A stretch of 64,000 nt of DNA from Chaetoceros tenuissimus (taxonomy: Eukaryota; Bacillariophyta; Thalassiosirophyceae; Chaetocerotales; Chaetocerotaceae), in NCBI GenBank assembly GCA_021927905.1, contig BLLK01000040.1, positions 186,001 through 250,000 on the forward strand, read 5' to 3'. The notes under the pieces are model-generated. The model did not search any database. It saw nothing but the letters and a program-made list of their open reading frames with translations, and was not told where the DNA came from. The position numbers and the translations under genes were made by a program. Shown here one piece after another: positions 1 through 11,500 of this stretch; the stretch's first letter is position 1; the number at the start of each line of letters is the position of its first letter.

Positions 1-679
1 CTCGATGAAGAGTCAGTGCTCTTTGTACTTGTGGTGATAATAAAGAGTCGTCTGTAGTGTCATTTCTTTCTTCATTGGATATATCATGCTGTTGGTCGAG
101 TACAGAATCTTGTATGGAAATACTTGTTGCATCTTGAAATTCTCGAGCAAGATTGAAATCTACCTCCTCCTCATCAGTATCAGTATAGTCATTATTATTG
201 CTATCTCCTAATGGTTTATCACCCATACTTTTATGACTAAAATATCTGGAAAGAATTTCATCAGATGCATTTAGTTCTCGTGCAAATTCATGAACGATTT
301 CAAGTCTGAGTGTATCCAATGCAAGAAGTCTCAGTGATCCAGGAGGATATAATGCAATCGTTTGCAGTGCTTTTCGTCTCCATTCTACTTCTGATCTTTG
401 TTGTTCTGTCATGTTTGAATTAGATGCTTCCGTTGACTGTTGTTGCTGTTGTTGATGATCCACAGAATGTTCCATAGGATGGGTTGAATGATGATCATAC
501 CTAGACTGACTTTGTATATGCTGGTGCTGGTGCTGATGCTGTTGATATGGTACATCATGCGAACTTTGATTCGGATGCCAATTGGGATGAATGTATGGCA
601 GAGATTGTATTTCTGCACGTTCATGAATAAGATTATTCAGATAAAGCCACCGAAGAAGAAATTGCGTCGCATGCACCAT
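1..679 (-). CDS. Unknown Q/H-rich protein, N-terminal part (gene leaves the window)
   Basis: An open frame runs from an ATG at 679-677 on the minus strand to the window edge, about 226 codons, with an in-frame TAA two codons upstream of the ATG. The protein starts MVHATQFLLRWLYLNNLIHE. A low-complexity stretch rich in Gln and His follows at about residues 48-80 (QHQHQHQH, then QQQQQQ). Then comes a well-formed segment (EWRRKALQTIALYPPGSLRL, ending near EILSRYF) and an acidic stretch around TDTDEEEVDF. I recognise no family. The ordered middle and acidic tail could suit a nuclear or scaffold protein, but that is a guess. It is divergently arranged with the glutamate synthase gene, sharing about 600 bp between start codons. 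Downstream introns cannot be judged. Confidence 0.6.
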   Translation of the reverse strand, partial: MVHATQFLLRWLYLNNLIHERAEIQSLPYIHPNWHPNQSSHDVPYQQHQHQHQHIQSQSRYDHHSTHPMEHSVDHQQQQQQSTEASNSNMTEQQRSEVEWRRKALQTIALYPPGSLRLLALDTLRLEIVHEFARELNASDEILSRYFSHKSMGDKPLGDSNNNDYTDTDEEEVDFNLAREFQDATSISIQDSVLDQQHDISNEERNDTTDDSLLSPQVQRALTLHR

Positions 680-1278
680 CTTTTATTTAGTAAGTATTTG
701 TAGCAGTCTCGTGCGTAAAGTGGTGTAGCATTTATTTATATATACATATAAATGTAAACACGGTGGCTCAAGAAAGTTTTTCAACCAGGTTCTGGGATGT
801 AATGAACGATGAACGTAATTCCAAAGTCTCTATCTACCTTACGTAATTCTGTACCTATCTTCTCAAGTTCCAGTTGTAATTTTGAAAAACCTATGCACAC
901 AAGTTTTACATTAATAGGTTACCATCTTCACTTTTGTCTGGATCTCGAGGGGGACGTATCTTTTTGGAAATGTTTTTTCACCCCTAAACATCATACGTCT
1001 GTCCATATGTCCTCAAACACACGGAGCACCACGAAAATTCTAAAGAAAAGTGAACAGCTCACTGCTCCGAGTTTGTTCTTCTTCACGTACTTACCCCGTA
1101 TCAAAACTACCTACGAATAGTACATCAGCCGTCCAATAGGTTTGTGTGGATCTGGATCCTTACGTAAAAATTGCCATCAAGGAAAGTGCAAAACCATTGC
1201 TCATTATTACCTCCAATAAAACTCCAAAGAAAAATCTGTGACGGAATCTTTTTCTTGAAAGTTAAGGAAATATAAAAC
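680..1278. promoter_or_regulatory. Shared divergent promoter region between the unknown gene and glutamate synthase
   Basis: About 600 bp lie between the two divergent start codons. The only forward frame here (809-1120, 103 codons) has no family features and I treat it as chance. No clear TATA box or operator can be supported. AT-rich sequence directly precedes the glutamate synthase ATG (TTAAGGAAATATAAAAC). Confidence 0.4.
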
Positions 1279-4200
1279 ATGAAGTTCTCATCCATTGCAG
1301 TAGTTGCTGCCATTGCTGCGCCAGCTTTGGCTTTCATGAATGTAGATGTGTCACGTCGTACCAATAAAGCGATGGTTTCTCAGCAATTGGATCAACAGCA
1401 GTTGTCCATGTTGGCACAGCTCGATGCTGAAAATAAGAAGTCCTTGATGACTCTCAACGCTTTTCCATTGAAGGAGGGACAAGTTAGCAATATGTTTGAA
1501 GGTCCTACTCCTCTAGTAAAGGAGAGAGATGCTTGTGGTGTTGGTTTTATTGCAAATACCAGTACTGGAGGTAAGTACTGAGGATTGGCCAGAAGGAGAA
1601 AAGACTTGGATAGGAAGCAGAATGTTTCTCTTTGAAACAAGAGGATGAAATATGAAGAAGGAGTAGGGACAGACACGCCTATTCCTTCATTCCTAATGTC
1701 AAAGTGACTTTTCATCCAAGCGCTATCGCTTGAGTCATCAATGTGCGATTCTTCCACTATGTGACCTATGAATGAATGCTTTTGTGAATAAGTCATTCAA
1801 CACAGTGTCTATGGAAGGAGCCTACAGAAGTTGCTTGTTTCGTGCCAGCATGATGTTACCAAAAGCTCGATGCAAAAGGCTATTCTTGTAGCCCGAGTCT
1901 ATGATAATTCAATTCCTTCCATTAATCGAGTTGATCCAACTATTTTGTACATATCTCTTTTTGATTTTTACTGACACCGTTTCTTATTATCTTATAGGAG
2001 AATTTGGAAGCAACAAAGTTCTCACTGAAGCACTTCATGCTCTTGATTGTATGGAACATCGTGGTGCATGTGGAGGAGATGATGTTTCAGGAGATGGAGC
2101 AGGTATCATGACTCAAATTCCATGGAAACTCTTTGAAGAGTATACTTCTGATTCTTGCTCCAAGCCTGGAGTAGGATTCATGTTCTTGCCACAAGAGGAA
2201 GAAAAGAGAGAGGCTGTAAAGAAGGTAATCCAGCAAGTATGTGAAGCGAATGAGCTTGGTTTCATTGGTTGGAGAGAAGTTCCTGTTGACGAATCTACTC
2301 TTGGACCTATGGCAAGAGATGTTGTTCCTTCCATGTGGCAATTCTTTGTTAAGGCCCCAGAACGTCTTGAAGATACTGATGATGCAAGAGATGGGTTCGA
2401 AAGAACTCTTTATCTTGTCAGAAGAAGATTCGATGTTGCACTCAAGGAAGCTGGGCTTGTTTGGGGGGATGATCAATCCGAAACTTACGTAGCAAGTTTT
2501 TCTTCCCGTACCATTGTTTACAAGGGTATGGTGCAGGGATGTGTGCTGCCTCAATTCTACAAGGATCTTCAGAATCCAGACTATACTACAAAGTTTGCTA
2601 TTTATCACAGACGTTTCTCCACCAACACTAATCCACGTTGGCCACTTGCTCAGCCAATGAGAGTTGTAGGACACAATGGAGAGATCAACACATTGGTAGG
2701 AAATGTTAACTGGGTCAAGGCTAGAGAGGCTGCAAAGAGTATTGAAGTAGGTGATTGTGAGATTGATGATTTGGTAGACGCTGAGAACACTGACAACATT
2801 CTTCAAAAGTGTAATACTCAAGATAATCCAACTATTCTTGATCCTTTGATTGACCTTGGAAGAAGTGATTCTGCAAATCTTGATGCAGTTTTCGAGCTTA
2901 TGACCAAAAGTAGACATAGAGCACCTTGTGCACTAATGGCTCTTGTTCCAACTGCTTACGAAAACGAGCCTAGTTTGGCAAATAATCCTGAAATTGTAGA
3001 CTTTTACAAATTCCATGGAGGACTTTTGGAGGCATGGGATGGTCCAGCTCTTCTTGTTTTCAGTGATGGAAAGTCTATTGGAGCAAGTCTTGACAGAAAT
3101 GGATTGAGACCAGCAAGATACTCCATCACCAAGGATGGCACTGTGTACATGATGAGTGAGACTGGTGTAGTTCCAAATCTTCAGGAAGCAGATATTGTTG
3201 AAAAGGGACGTCTTGGACCAGGTCAGATGATCAACGTCGATTTAGAGAGTGGTGAATTCAAGGACAACATCAAGATTAAGAGTGAGATTGCAAGCAGACA
3301 TCCATATGGTGAATGGATGGAAAAACATCGTAAGGATGTAAACAAGCTTGACAATAAGGCTGATGGTGAACGTTTGTATGATGATGCTACTGCAACCTTC
3401 GCACAGGGAACATTTGGATGGTCCCTTGAGGATATTGGTATGCAAATTCAAGACATGGCTGGATCTGGAAAGGAAACAACTTATTCTATGGGAGATGATG
3501 CACCACAGGCAGTTTTCTCCGAGCGCCCGCACGTTCTTTACAATTACTTCAAGCAAAGATTTGCTCAGGTGACAAATCCTCCAATTGATCCACTTCGTGA
3601 GGGAGTTGTCATGTCTCTTGCAATGACTCTCGGAAAGAAAGAGTCTATCTACAAGGTTTCTGAAAAGGGAGCGCGTCTGATTCATCTTGAGTCTCCTGTC
3701 TTGAACAAGGCTGAGATGGAAGAAATCAAGTCTTACTCCGACGAATTTGAGCAGGCAACAATTTCTACACGTTACAACATTTCCGATGGACCAGAAGGAA
3801 TCAGGTCTGCTGTACAGGAGATTTGTGATGCTGCTGTAGAACAAGTAAAGAACGGGGCTGAAGTTTTGATTCTCAGTGATCTTGCTACTGATCAGTCGGT
3901 TCTTGACTCCACCACTTACGTCTCTCCATTGTTGGCTGTTGGTGCGGTTCACCATCGTCTTATTGAGGAAGGTTTGAGAATGGATGTTGGACTTGTCGTC
4001 GAAACTGGAAGTGCATGGTCTACTCATCACTTTGCATGTCTTGTTGGGTATGGAGCGAATGCTGTACACCCGTACCTTGCTTACGAAACTGTGAAGCAGT
4101 GGCATGGACAGGACAGAACTCAAAAGATGATGAAGGCAGGAAAACTTGCAGATATCACTGTTCAAGAAGCACAAGCTAACTACCGTAAGGCTGTGGAAGG

Positions 4201-6784
4201 AGGGCTTCTCAAGATTTTGTCAAAGATGGGAATTTCTTTGTTGACTTCTTATGCAGGAGCGCAAATCTTTGAGGCTGTTGGACTCGGAGAGGATGTTATT
4301 GGAACTGCCTTCAAGGGAACCACCAGTCGTATTGGAGGTATGACCATGGAGGATATTGCTTCTGAGACTGTAATGATGAGACCTGAGGTTGCAGATGCCA
4401 AGTTGAAGCTTATTAATTACGGATACTACAAGCCTGTTCCAAAGATGGGAGAGTATCACGCGAATAGTTCCGATCTTGCGAAGCTTCTTCACAATGCTAT
4501 TGGCCTTGATAAGTCAGTCAACCAGAACAATCGCGATGATGTTGAAAATGATGGTGTTAATCCAGCAAATGCAGCTAACTATGAAATTTTCAAGAAGAGT
4601 CTCGAGGAGGCACCAGTTGCAAATATTCGCGATCTTCTTGATTTTGAGTCTGATAGACCTAGTATCCCTGTAACAGATGTTGAGCCTGCTTCTGAAATCA
4701 TGAAGCGATTCTGTACTGGAGCAATGTCCCTTGGTGCTTTGAGTCGTGAGGCGCATGAAACCCTTGCTATTGCTGTAAATCGTGTTGGAGGAAAGTCTAA
4801 CTCTGGAGAAGGTGGTGAAGATACAATTCGTGGAAAGGATCTCTCAGACGTTGACGAGAAGGGACGCAGTCAGACCTTCCCTCACCTTGCTGGTTTGAAG
4901 AATGGAGATTCTGCTAACTCTTACATTCATCAAGTAGCTTCTGGTCGTTTCGGAGTTACCCCAGAATTCCTTGTTACCGCTAAACAACTTGAGATTAAGA
5001 TTGCTCAGGGTGCAAAGCCTGGTGAGGGTGGACAGCTTCCTGGACCAAAGGTATCTGACTACATAGCAGGGCTTCGTGCTTCCAAGCCTTGTGTTACTCT
5101 TATCTCCCCACCTCCTCATCATGATATCTATTCTATTGAGGATCTTGCACAACTGATCCACGATCTTCACGCAGTGAACGAGAAGGCAGGAGTTTCTGTC
5201 AAGCTTGTATCTTCTATTGGAATTGGAACAGTAGCATGTGGTGTTGCTAAGGCGAATGCTGATGTTATCCAGATTTCTGGTGGAGATGGAGGAACTGGAG
5301 CGTCTCCACTTTCTTCCATTAAGCATGCTGGTCTTCCATGGGAGCTTGGTCTTGCAGAGGCTCATTCTGCTCTGATGAATAACGGACTTCGCGACCGTGT
5401 TCTTATTCGTGTTGATGGAGGAATCCGTACTGGAAGAGATATCGCTATTGCAGCAATGATGGGAGCTGAGGAATTTGGATTTGGAACTATTGCCATGATT
5501 GCTGAAGGATGTGTAATGGCACGTGTATGCCATCTTAACACATGTCCAGTTGGAGTCACTTCTCAGAAGGAGGAACTTAGAAAGAAATTCCCTGGAACTC
5601 CTGAGCATGTTGTAAACTTCTTCCAATTCGTTGCTGAGGAAATTAGAAACATCATGGCACATCTTGGATACTCTAAATTTGAGGATCTTATTGGACGTGC
5701 TGACTTGTTGAAAGAAAACGACAGCCAGATGGCACGTATTGCAAAGACAAAGAGCGTAGAATTGAACCCATTTTTCTCTGGAGTCCCTGAGGCAAAGAAT
5801 ACACGTGAATTCTTGATGTCGAACGAAGACCCAACAAAGACAAAGGACGAAGTTGTTCATCGTAATGGATTTTCATCAGATCTTGATCGTGCTTTGTCTG
5901 GAGATGAGAGTATCAAGAAGGTTATTGAGGCTAACGAAGGCTCTGCTACAGTGAATTTTGATATCAAGAATACTGACCGTAGTACTTGTGCAATGCTTGC
6001 CGGAGATATTGCCCGCGTACACGGAAACAACGGTTTCCAGGGAAGTATCAATGTTAATTTTTCTGGAAGCGCTGGACAATCCTTCGGAGCTTTCGTTGTT
6101 CCTGGAATGAACGTTCGTCTTGAAGGAGAAGCAAATGACTATGTAGGAAAGGGACTTCACGGAGGAGAAATTGTAGTTGTTCCAGACAAAGATGCTGGAT
6201 TTGTAGCAGCTGACTCCAGTATTGTAGGAAACGCGTGTTTGTACGGAGCTACTGGAGGTGATTTTCATGCAAATGGTCGTGCAGGAGAACGTTTTGCGGT
6301 TAGAAATAGTGGAGCATATGCTGTAGCTGAGGGAACTGGTGACCACTGTTGCGAGTACATGACCGGAGGAGTAGTAGTCTCTCTGGGAAGTGTTGGAAGA
6401 AATGTTGGAGCTGGTATGACTGGAGGTCTTGGATACTTCTATGATCCTGATAACCAGCTTGATGAACGCTTGAACAAGGAGATTGTGAAGACCCAACAGA
6501 TTTCGAGCAAGGAGGGTGAGGCTCAACTCAAACATATTATCGAGAGGCACTTTGAGAAGACTGGAAGTGAGAAGGCAGAGTCCATCTTGAACAACTGGGA
6601 TGAGGAGGTGAAGAACTTTGTTCAAGTCTACCCGCCATCTGAGGCAAACAGTCCATTCGTAAAGAGTGTTGATAATGTCGTCTCTGATCTTCGTGTTTCT
6701 GCTTCATCTCCAAATGGTGATATGTGTTTTCTCCCAGTAGGAGGGCAAATGTCTCCAGAACAAACACAACGCTGTGCTGATTAA
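1279..6784 (+). CDS. gltB: Ferredoxin-dependent glutamate synthase (Fd-GOGAT), plastid-targeted
   Basis: Makes two glutamates from glutamine and 2-oxoglutarate using reduced ferredoxin (GS/GOGAT ammonium assimilation in the plastid). Exon 1 is 1279-1570, the intron 1571-1997 (GTAAGT...TTATAG), exon 2 1998-6784, giving about 1692 residues. Residues 1-19 (MKFSSIAVVAAIAAPALAF) form a signal peptide with a Phe-type cleavage site like the diatom ASAF motif. The class II amidotransferase starts at Cys86 (RDACGVGFIAN), so residues 1-85 are presequence plus propeptide. The FMN/synthase domain holds KSNSGEGGED near residue 1030 and KPGEGGQLPGPKVS near 1110. The 3Fe-4S cysteines lie in CVMARVCHLNTCPVGV near 1270. 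The C-terminal beta-helix domain has GFQGSINVNFSGSAGQ. There is no fused NAD(P)H subunit and the length matches Fd-GOGAT. An NADH-type large subunit is the alternative, but plastid targeting and length argue against it. Confidence 0.95.
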
Positions 6785-7022
6785 AAAATTTATATTGATC
6801 TTTAAATCCTTTTTAATTGTTAATCCGTCACTTAACTTTTAAAACCTTTCTTGCTGAGCTTTTTATTTGAATTAGACACGACAATAGCTTCGAGTTTTTC
6901 TTGCTTTTCTGCATCTGTTTTAAAAGAATTTCTTCATATTACCATGAGCTCTTCCAGTTTAGGGCTCTTCTTTCAGAAAACAAGTTGATACAAGACGGGT
7001 TCAATCAATCACATTACATTTA

Positions 7023-8957
7023 TTAGTTAACTTTTAACCATTCAGCACGCATACTCACACGTCCAAACATAAACCTTGCTGGTGTTGCCCAGCCTTTGAC
7101 TGATAGCACTTTGAGAAAAGTTCCAAACAAATTCTGCGTTTGCTGCTTCGTCATTTGCAGCATGTCGATGCAATCACCAGACCTTCTTTGGCGTTGAGAT
7201 GTGATGAATTCATTTAATGAATCAACCTTGCATACTTGCATTTTTTCCAAGTCATTTATGGATGGCACTGTATCTCCAAGCTTTCGTCGAAGAATTGCAA
7301 GTGCCAACGTGCTCTTTACAATATCCTTGTTATTGGCATCTGCATGGAGGACAATATGACAGTTTTCCATTGCTTCTTGCTTCAATTGTAGTCTCAGCCT
7401 TTCTAGTTTATTCCGCTTCAGAGGTTTATCTTTTGTTGTATAAAAATTTCTGGGAGCAGAAAAGCTCTTATTTTTGACATCTTGACCAACAATCAATATA
7501 AATTTTTCGTTATCGAATACAGTCAAAAGTTTTTCTAATTCCTTTGGTGAAAGTTTGGCCCTTCCTAAAGATCCAAAAGAAATACCCCTTCTTGCTAAAT
7601 GCTTTGGAGGAAGAAATATTCTCTCATTGGATGCAATCATATCTGGAGTGGGCAAAGGAATATCACTCACAGACCTACGAAGCTCTTTTCCACTTTGTGT
7701 AGATTCACTGTCAAGCACTTCATCGAGATAAGATTCGGTAACTTGCCAAAGACGCTCAAAGTTTAGCATACGAAACACAACTGCCCGCAGTTCTTTATAC
7801 ACACACGATACTTCTAATACTTGCAAAAACACCCAAACCCCGAAAACAGCTTGGACGGATGTGCCAATTGACCCTGTAAATTTTAAAGAAGAGTATTGAG
7901 ATGTAAATCATCAAGAACAAGTCTTGTATTTAATAAACAAAGATAAGAGAGTCAGCACGTTATTATTCCTACTTTCATCAACAGATCATTGATCTTTCAG
8001 AATCTACTATCAAATTTTGAATCATCCTCTCATACCTATAAACTTGCAAATCAATAAAGAAGACTTACTCGAAAGAGAAACGCCGCTCATAATTCCTAAT
8101 AGATCGACAACTGCAATCTGTGCCTCTCCTTTAGCTGTAATATCTCCAATATTTTCTTTACTTCCGTCTCTAAAACTATTATACAATGCGTTCCTTGTGG
8201 CACTACTTGTCAGCATACTCATTTGTTTCAAAGAATTTGCCATGGTTGCCAATATCAAAAAAAGGGAAGGATAAACATATGTCATCACCTCCAAACCATT
8301 TCCTAGTGCAAAAAGCAGACTAGACCTATATCTCCATCGTTTCGCATCAGGATCAAACTTTCGTCCCATTTTGGATGCCCATAACATACGTACTATTTTA
8401 CCTAACGCATCCTTCAATACCCAATTCAATGCCGCTGAAAGACCTAATGCGTTTCTCATATTTTTATTCTGAATACCGAGTCCCATCAATAGAGACTGTG
8501 TTCCAAACACGTGTACATTTGCATTTATAAATCGTTGTATAAATCTCCATTTGATGAATTTGTAGTACGAGGGTGTCACTCCTTCTGGAAGGAATGCATT
8601 TGCGATTATCCTAGTGAATTTCTGCTTTACATTGGCTCGGATAGATGGATATGTATATTGTGATGAAATGGATGAAACTTGTTCAATGTAACGTTCAGAG
8701 TTAGGATCATAGACAAGCCTTATTTTTGTTCCATGCCTCACATCTACCTCTTTGAGATCAAATGTTTGTTCATCATGTATTGCTTGAGGTGAGTCACCCG
8801 TGTCAGTAGAAGTTGTACTTGTTTTACATGAAGACACATTGTTAACTATGAAGTTTCTATATTCTATTTTCGGTTTTATTTGTGTATGGATCCTGGTCAC
8901 AAAACCTAAAATTGATGGAATATGAAAAGTAGCAAGAAGTATTACTAGTGGTTTCAT
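7023..8957 (-). CDS. RUS family (DUF647, root-UVB-sensitive) protein, plastid-targeted
   Basis: Exon 1 is 8957-8069, the intron 8068-7874 (GTAAGT...TTACAG), exon 2 7873-7023; the joined frame gives 579 residues. The start MKPLVILLATFHIPSILGF is a signal peptide ending in a Phe-type plastid cleavage site. The DUF647 domain follows: HVFGTQSLLMGLGI, NWVLKDALGKIVRMLWASKM, GRKFDPDAKRWRYRSSLL, NGLEVMTYVYPSLFL. Across the splice it continues as GVSLSRSIGTSVQAVFGVW, then ELRAVVFRMLNFERL, a hallmark of the family. Plant RUS proteins act in UV-B/light signalling, auxin transport and vitamin B6 related processes, partly in plastids; the exact activity is not known. The C-terminal 200 residues are charged and less conserved. 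Convergent with the glutamate synthase gene, 238 bp apart. Confidence 0.88.
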
Positions 8958-9134
8958 CTTGCTAAAGAGTTACAATCTTCGAACAAAAACTCTTTTTTTG
9001 AAGTCCAATAGTTCAATAGGTGCATCTATAATTCCTATCCTCCTTCAATGCAAAGGTCTTCGCAGTTTTCAGAGATATAGTGTATTCTATGATAGTTCAT
9101 TATTTCATGAACTCCTCACAAAGCTCAAAATACG

Positions 9135-9153
9135 TACCGTCGTACTGAAAATT
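9135..9153 (-). promoter_or_regulatory. 19-bp motif upstream of the RUS gene, repeated inverted at 15925-15943
   Basis: Read on the minus strand this is AATTTTCAGTACGACGGTA, about 180 bp upstream of the RUS start codon. The identical 19-mer is on the plus strand at 15925-15943, about 470 bp upstream of the NSUN2 start codon. In both places the motif points toward the downstream gene. It could be a shared promoter element or a remnant of a repeat pair flanking the retroelement between them. Confidence 0.4.
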
Positions 9154-9156
9154 TCA

Positions 9157-9399
9157 CGGCAAGTATGGAGACACACGTTTCTCACTCTTCCCTTCCCTTC
9201 TGTGCCTTGAACGGACTTAAAGATCTCCTTCTCGATTCGCGAACACTAACATCAATTACATGTTCTCTCTAACATCAGGAGTAGATGGAGATACTCTTCA
9301 ATTGAACATAATTCTTCAGTATCTCCATCTAGTTCAGCCCGACATAAGAAGCACTCTCTTGCTCAGTCCGGTAATTAACATAGTAGATTTTTAAGGCAC
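9157..9399 (+). repeat. Split direct repeat A1 of the tyrosine-recombinase element
   Basis: 243 bp, repeated at 15052-15294 with about two differences. It contains a perfect 14-bp hairpin (arms 9282-9295 and 9318-9331, 22-nt loop). It lies directly before the first coding region and probably carries the promoter. Confidence 0.9.
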
Positions 9400-9414
9400 T
9401 GAGACTTCGGCACT

Positions 9415-11500
9415 ATGGCTGCACAGGCTGCTGTTAACAACCCATTGAACGTGCCTACAGTTCGCCACTACACCTTTCAGGCTGATCTTTTCGGAGATCC
9501 CTCGAAAGATCCATGGATCGGACAGTATCAAAACTTACTTGCACCTTTCGATATCGACATCAACAATAATAATGCAAATGTGACACCAGCTACAGTTAGA
9601 GAAAGATTGACTAACAGCACCAACAACTTGGAACCTATTGCACTTCTGCTGATGCATGACAACGCTGCCAGTGTATATCTTCTTCCTTTGCGGATGACTA
9701 GTACTTTGGGAACCCAGTATCCTGCAGCCATTGATGGAAACATGTTTGCTCTTGACGGAGACCTTTACCGTAATTGTCCACTAGTGGTACAGCTTCCAGA
9801 TTCACTGTTCAACCTTATTACGAACCAGGTGAGAGTACCAGAAGTAGGACACATCATAGCACAGTTGGCGGCGGATGCTAACATTCAGAGATTTGGACCA
9901 TACAACAATGGAGATGCAGATACTGAAGTGCTCCGTACTCGTAGTGTTGTCACAATCCCTTTTCCGTATGTTCAGCTGTTCATGGCTGCAGAAAGGATGA
10001 CCCCTCGCACCTATTTTGAGCAAGTTTATCCAGCTATTGTGAATGATGGTGCCGAACAGCAATGCCTTCCTCTAACTCGTTTCTTCCAGGTAGCCATCAC
10101 CAATGACAACAACAACAATTCCACGCTGAATGTGGCAAATCTTCCCACTGGCCGTCGCAGTACCCATTTACTAGACAGATATGATAGGCTTGTCCGTGCA
10201 CACTTTCCGCAGTTGGACACTAATCTCCAGCAGCTGCAGAATACTCAAATTGCAACACAGATCGCTGGTCTAACTCAGGCTTACCAACAAGGAAGATTGC
10301 AGGACAAGCAGAGAAGACAAGCCAAGTCCAATAGTCCTGTTACAAACTGGCTAGGTGATCAGGTTACAGGAAAATTGCTCAACTACTGTGTCGTCAATCA
10401 GGAAACACTTCTACCTCCTATTTGGGCTCAATTGGCTAATGCTAAACAGTCTGATCGTCTGCCAATCCTTCAGGCTGCAATCTCACAGAAGAAAGTGGAG
10501 TTGAATCAGCCACATTTACAGTTTGGTGTCACGATGCCTCTTCTAGCAACCATCACTAGTATGAACTGGGAAATGGTAGACAAGGACGAAGTGGGAACAG
10601 GATTGCAGCCCTTCCGTTTTGGTGCATCAGACGAATCAGCTGCCATGACTCATCAACAACAGGTGCAATTACTGCTAACAGGTACCAGCGCTTCTTTAGA
10701 GGATACTAATCGATTGCTAAATAGCACCAAGATTCTACTTCCAACCAACTTGAACTACACCTTGTACATCCTTCGTTTGAGAATTCTCATGCAGATCCTT
10801 CTTCCAGACACACACCAACTGGTCACATTCTTGAACGGATTGTATGAGGATTTGGAAAGTTTTAGACACAACATTGGAGGCTTTGTCACCCAGCAACCAG
10901 CTCTCAATGGTGCTGCTACTGGAATTCTCATCTGCAAGTGGGTAGCAAATACAGTATCTAGCTACTTCATGCAGCAGGGACGAAAGCAGCAGCAGCATGC
11001 AATTAGCCGCAGTCCAACTGATATCAGTTCAGCCATCACCATGGAACAAAATTGGGAACCGCATCTATCCCTGACATTCTTGAATAAGTACAAGGTGAGA
11101 GAGTTCTGCAATTCCCTTGGTGATGGCACTGGTGGAAACCCTCAGCCTGCTCCCAGTGGTCCTTTCTCCAAGACCTGGAAATGTTAGTAGTCGCCGTGTA
11201 GATAATCCAGATTATGTCAGTAGCCTCTTCCTTGTGTACAAGCAGCGTCAAGTGAGAACTAAAACCATTCGGGACTTGATCGCTGGTGGTAAAATTACCA
11301 CACCATTGCCTAGATCCAAAGCTGATGGAAGCCTTGAACAATGCCTCGGTTGGCATACCATCGGCCAGTGCAACAGCAATTGTCAAAAGTCTGCAGATCA
11401 TATCGCTTATACCAGTACCAAGCTTGCACCTCTTGCACAGTGGTGCCAAACTTGCTATCCAGCAGACCAGGCATCAGCTGATGCGGCTTTGAGACCATGA
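9415..11500 (+). CDS. Gag-like region of the tyrosine-recombinase element
   Basis: The region starts with an ATG 15 bp after repeat A1. The first frame (to 11187) is about 590 residues, Asn/Gln-rich and without catalytic motifs, as expected for a nucleocapsid precursor. An overlapping frame up to 11500 has a Cys/His cluster (CLGWHTIGQCNSNC, then WCQTC) resembling a nucleic-acid-binding knuckle. How the two frames are expressed is not shown by the sequence. Confidence 0.65.

Noticed and set aside
809-1120. 103-codon forward frame upstream of glutamate synthase
   Set aside because: No family features or conserved-looking segments, and it lies in a promoter region. Treated as chance.
1392-6767. 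Long minus-strand frames opposite glutamate synthase (for example 4844-5860)
   Set aside because: Shadows of the real coding strand; rich in Ser/Cys/Asn with no domains.
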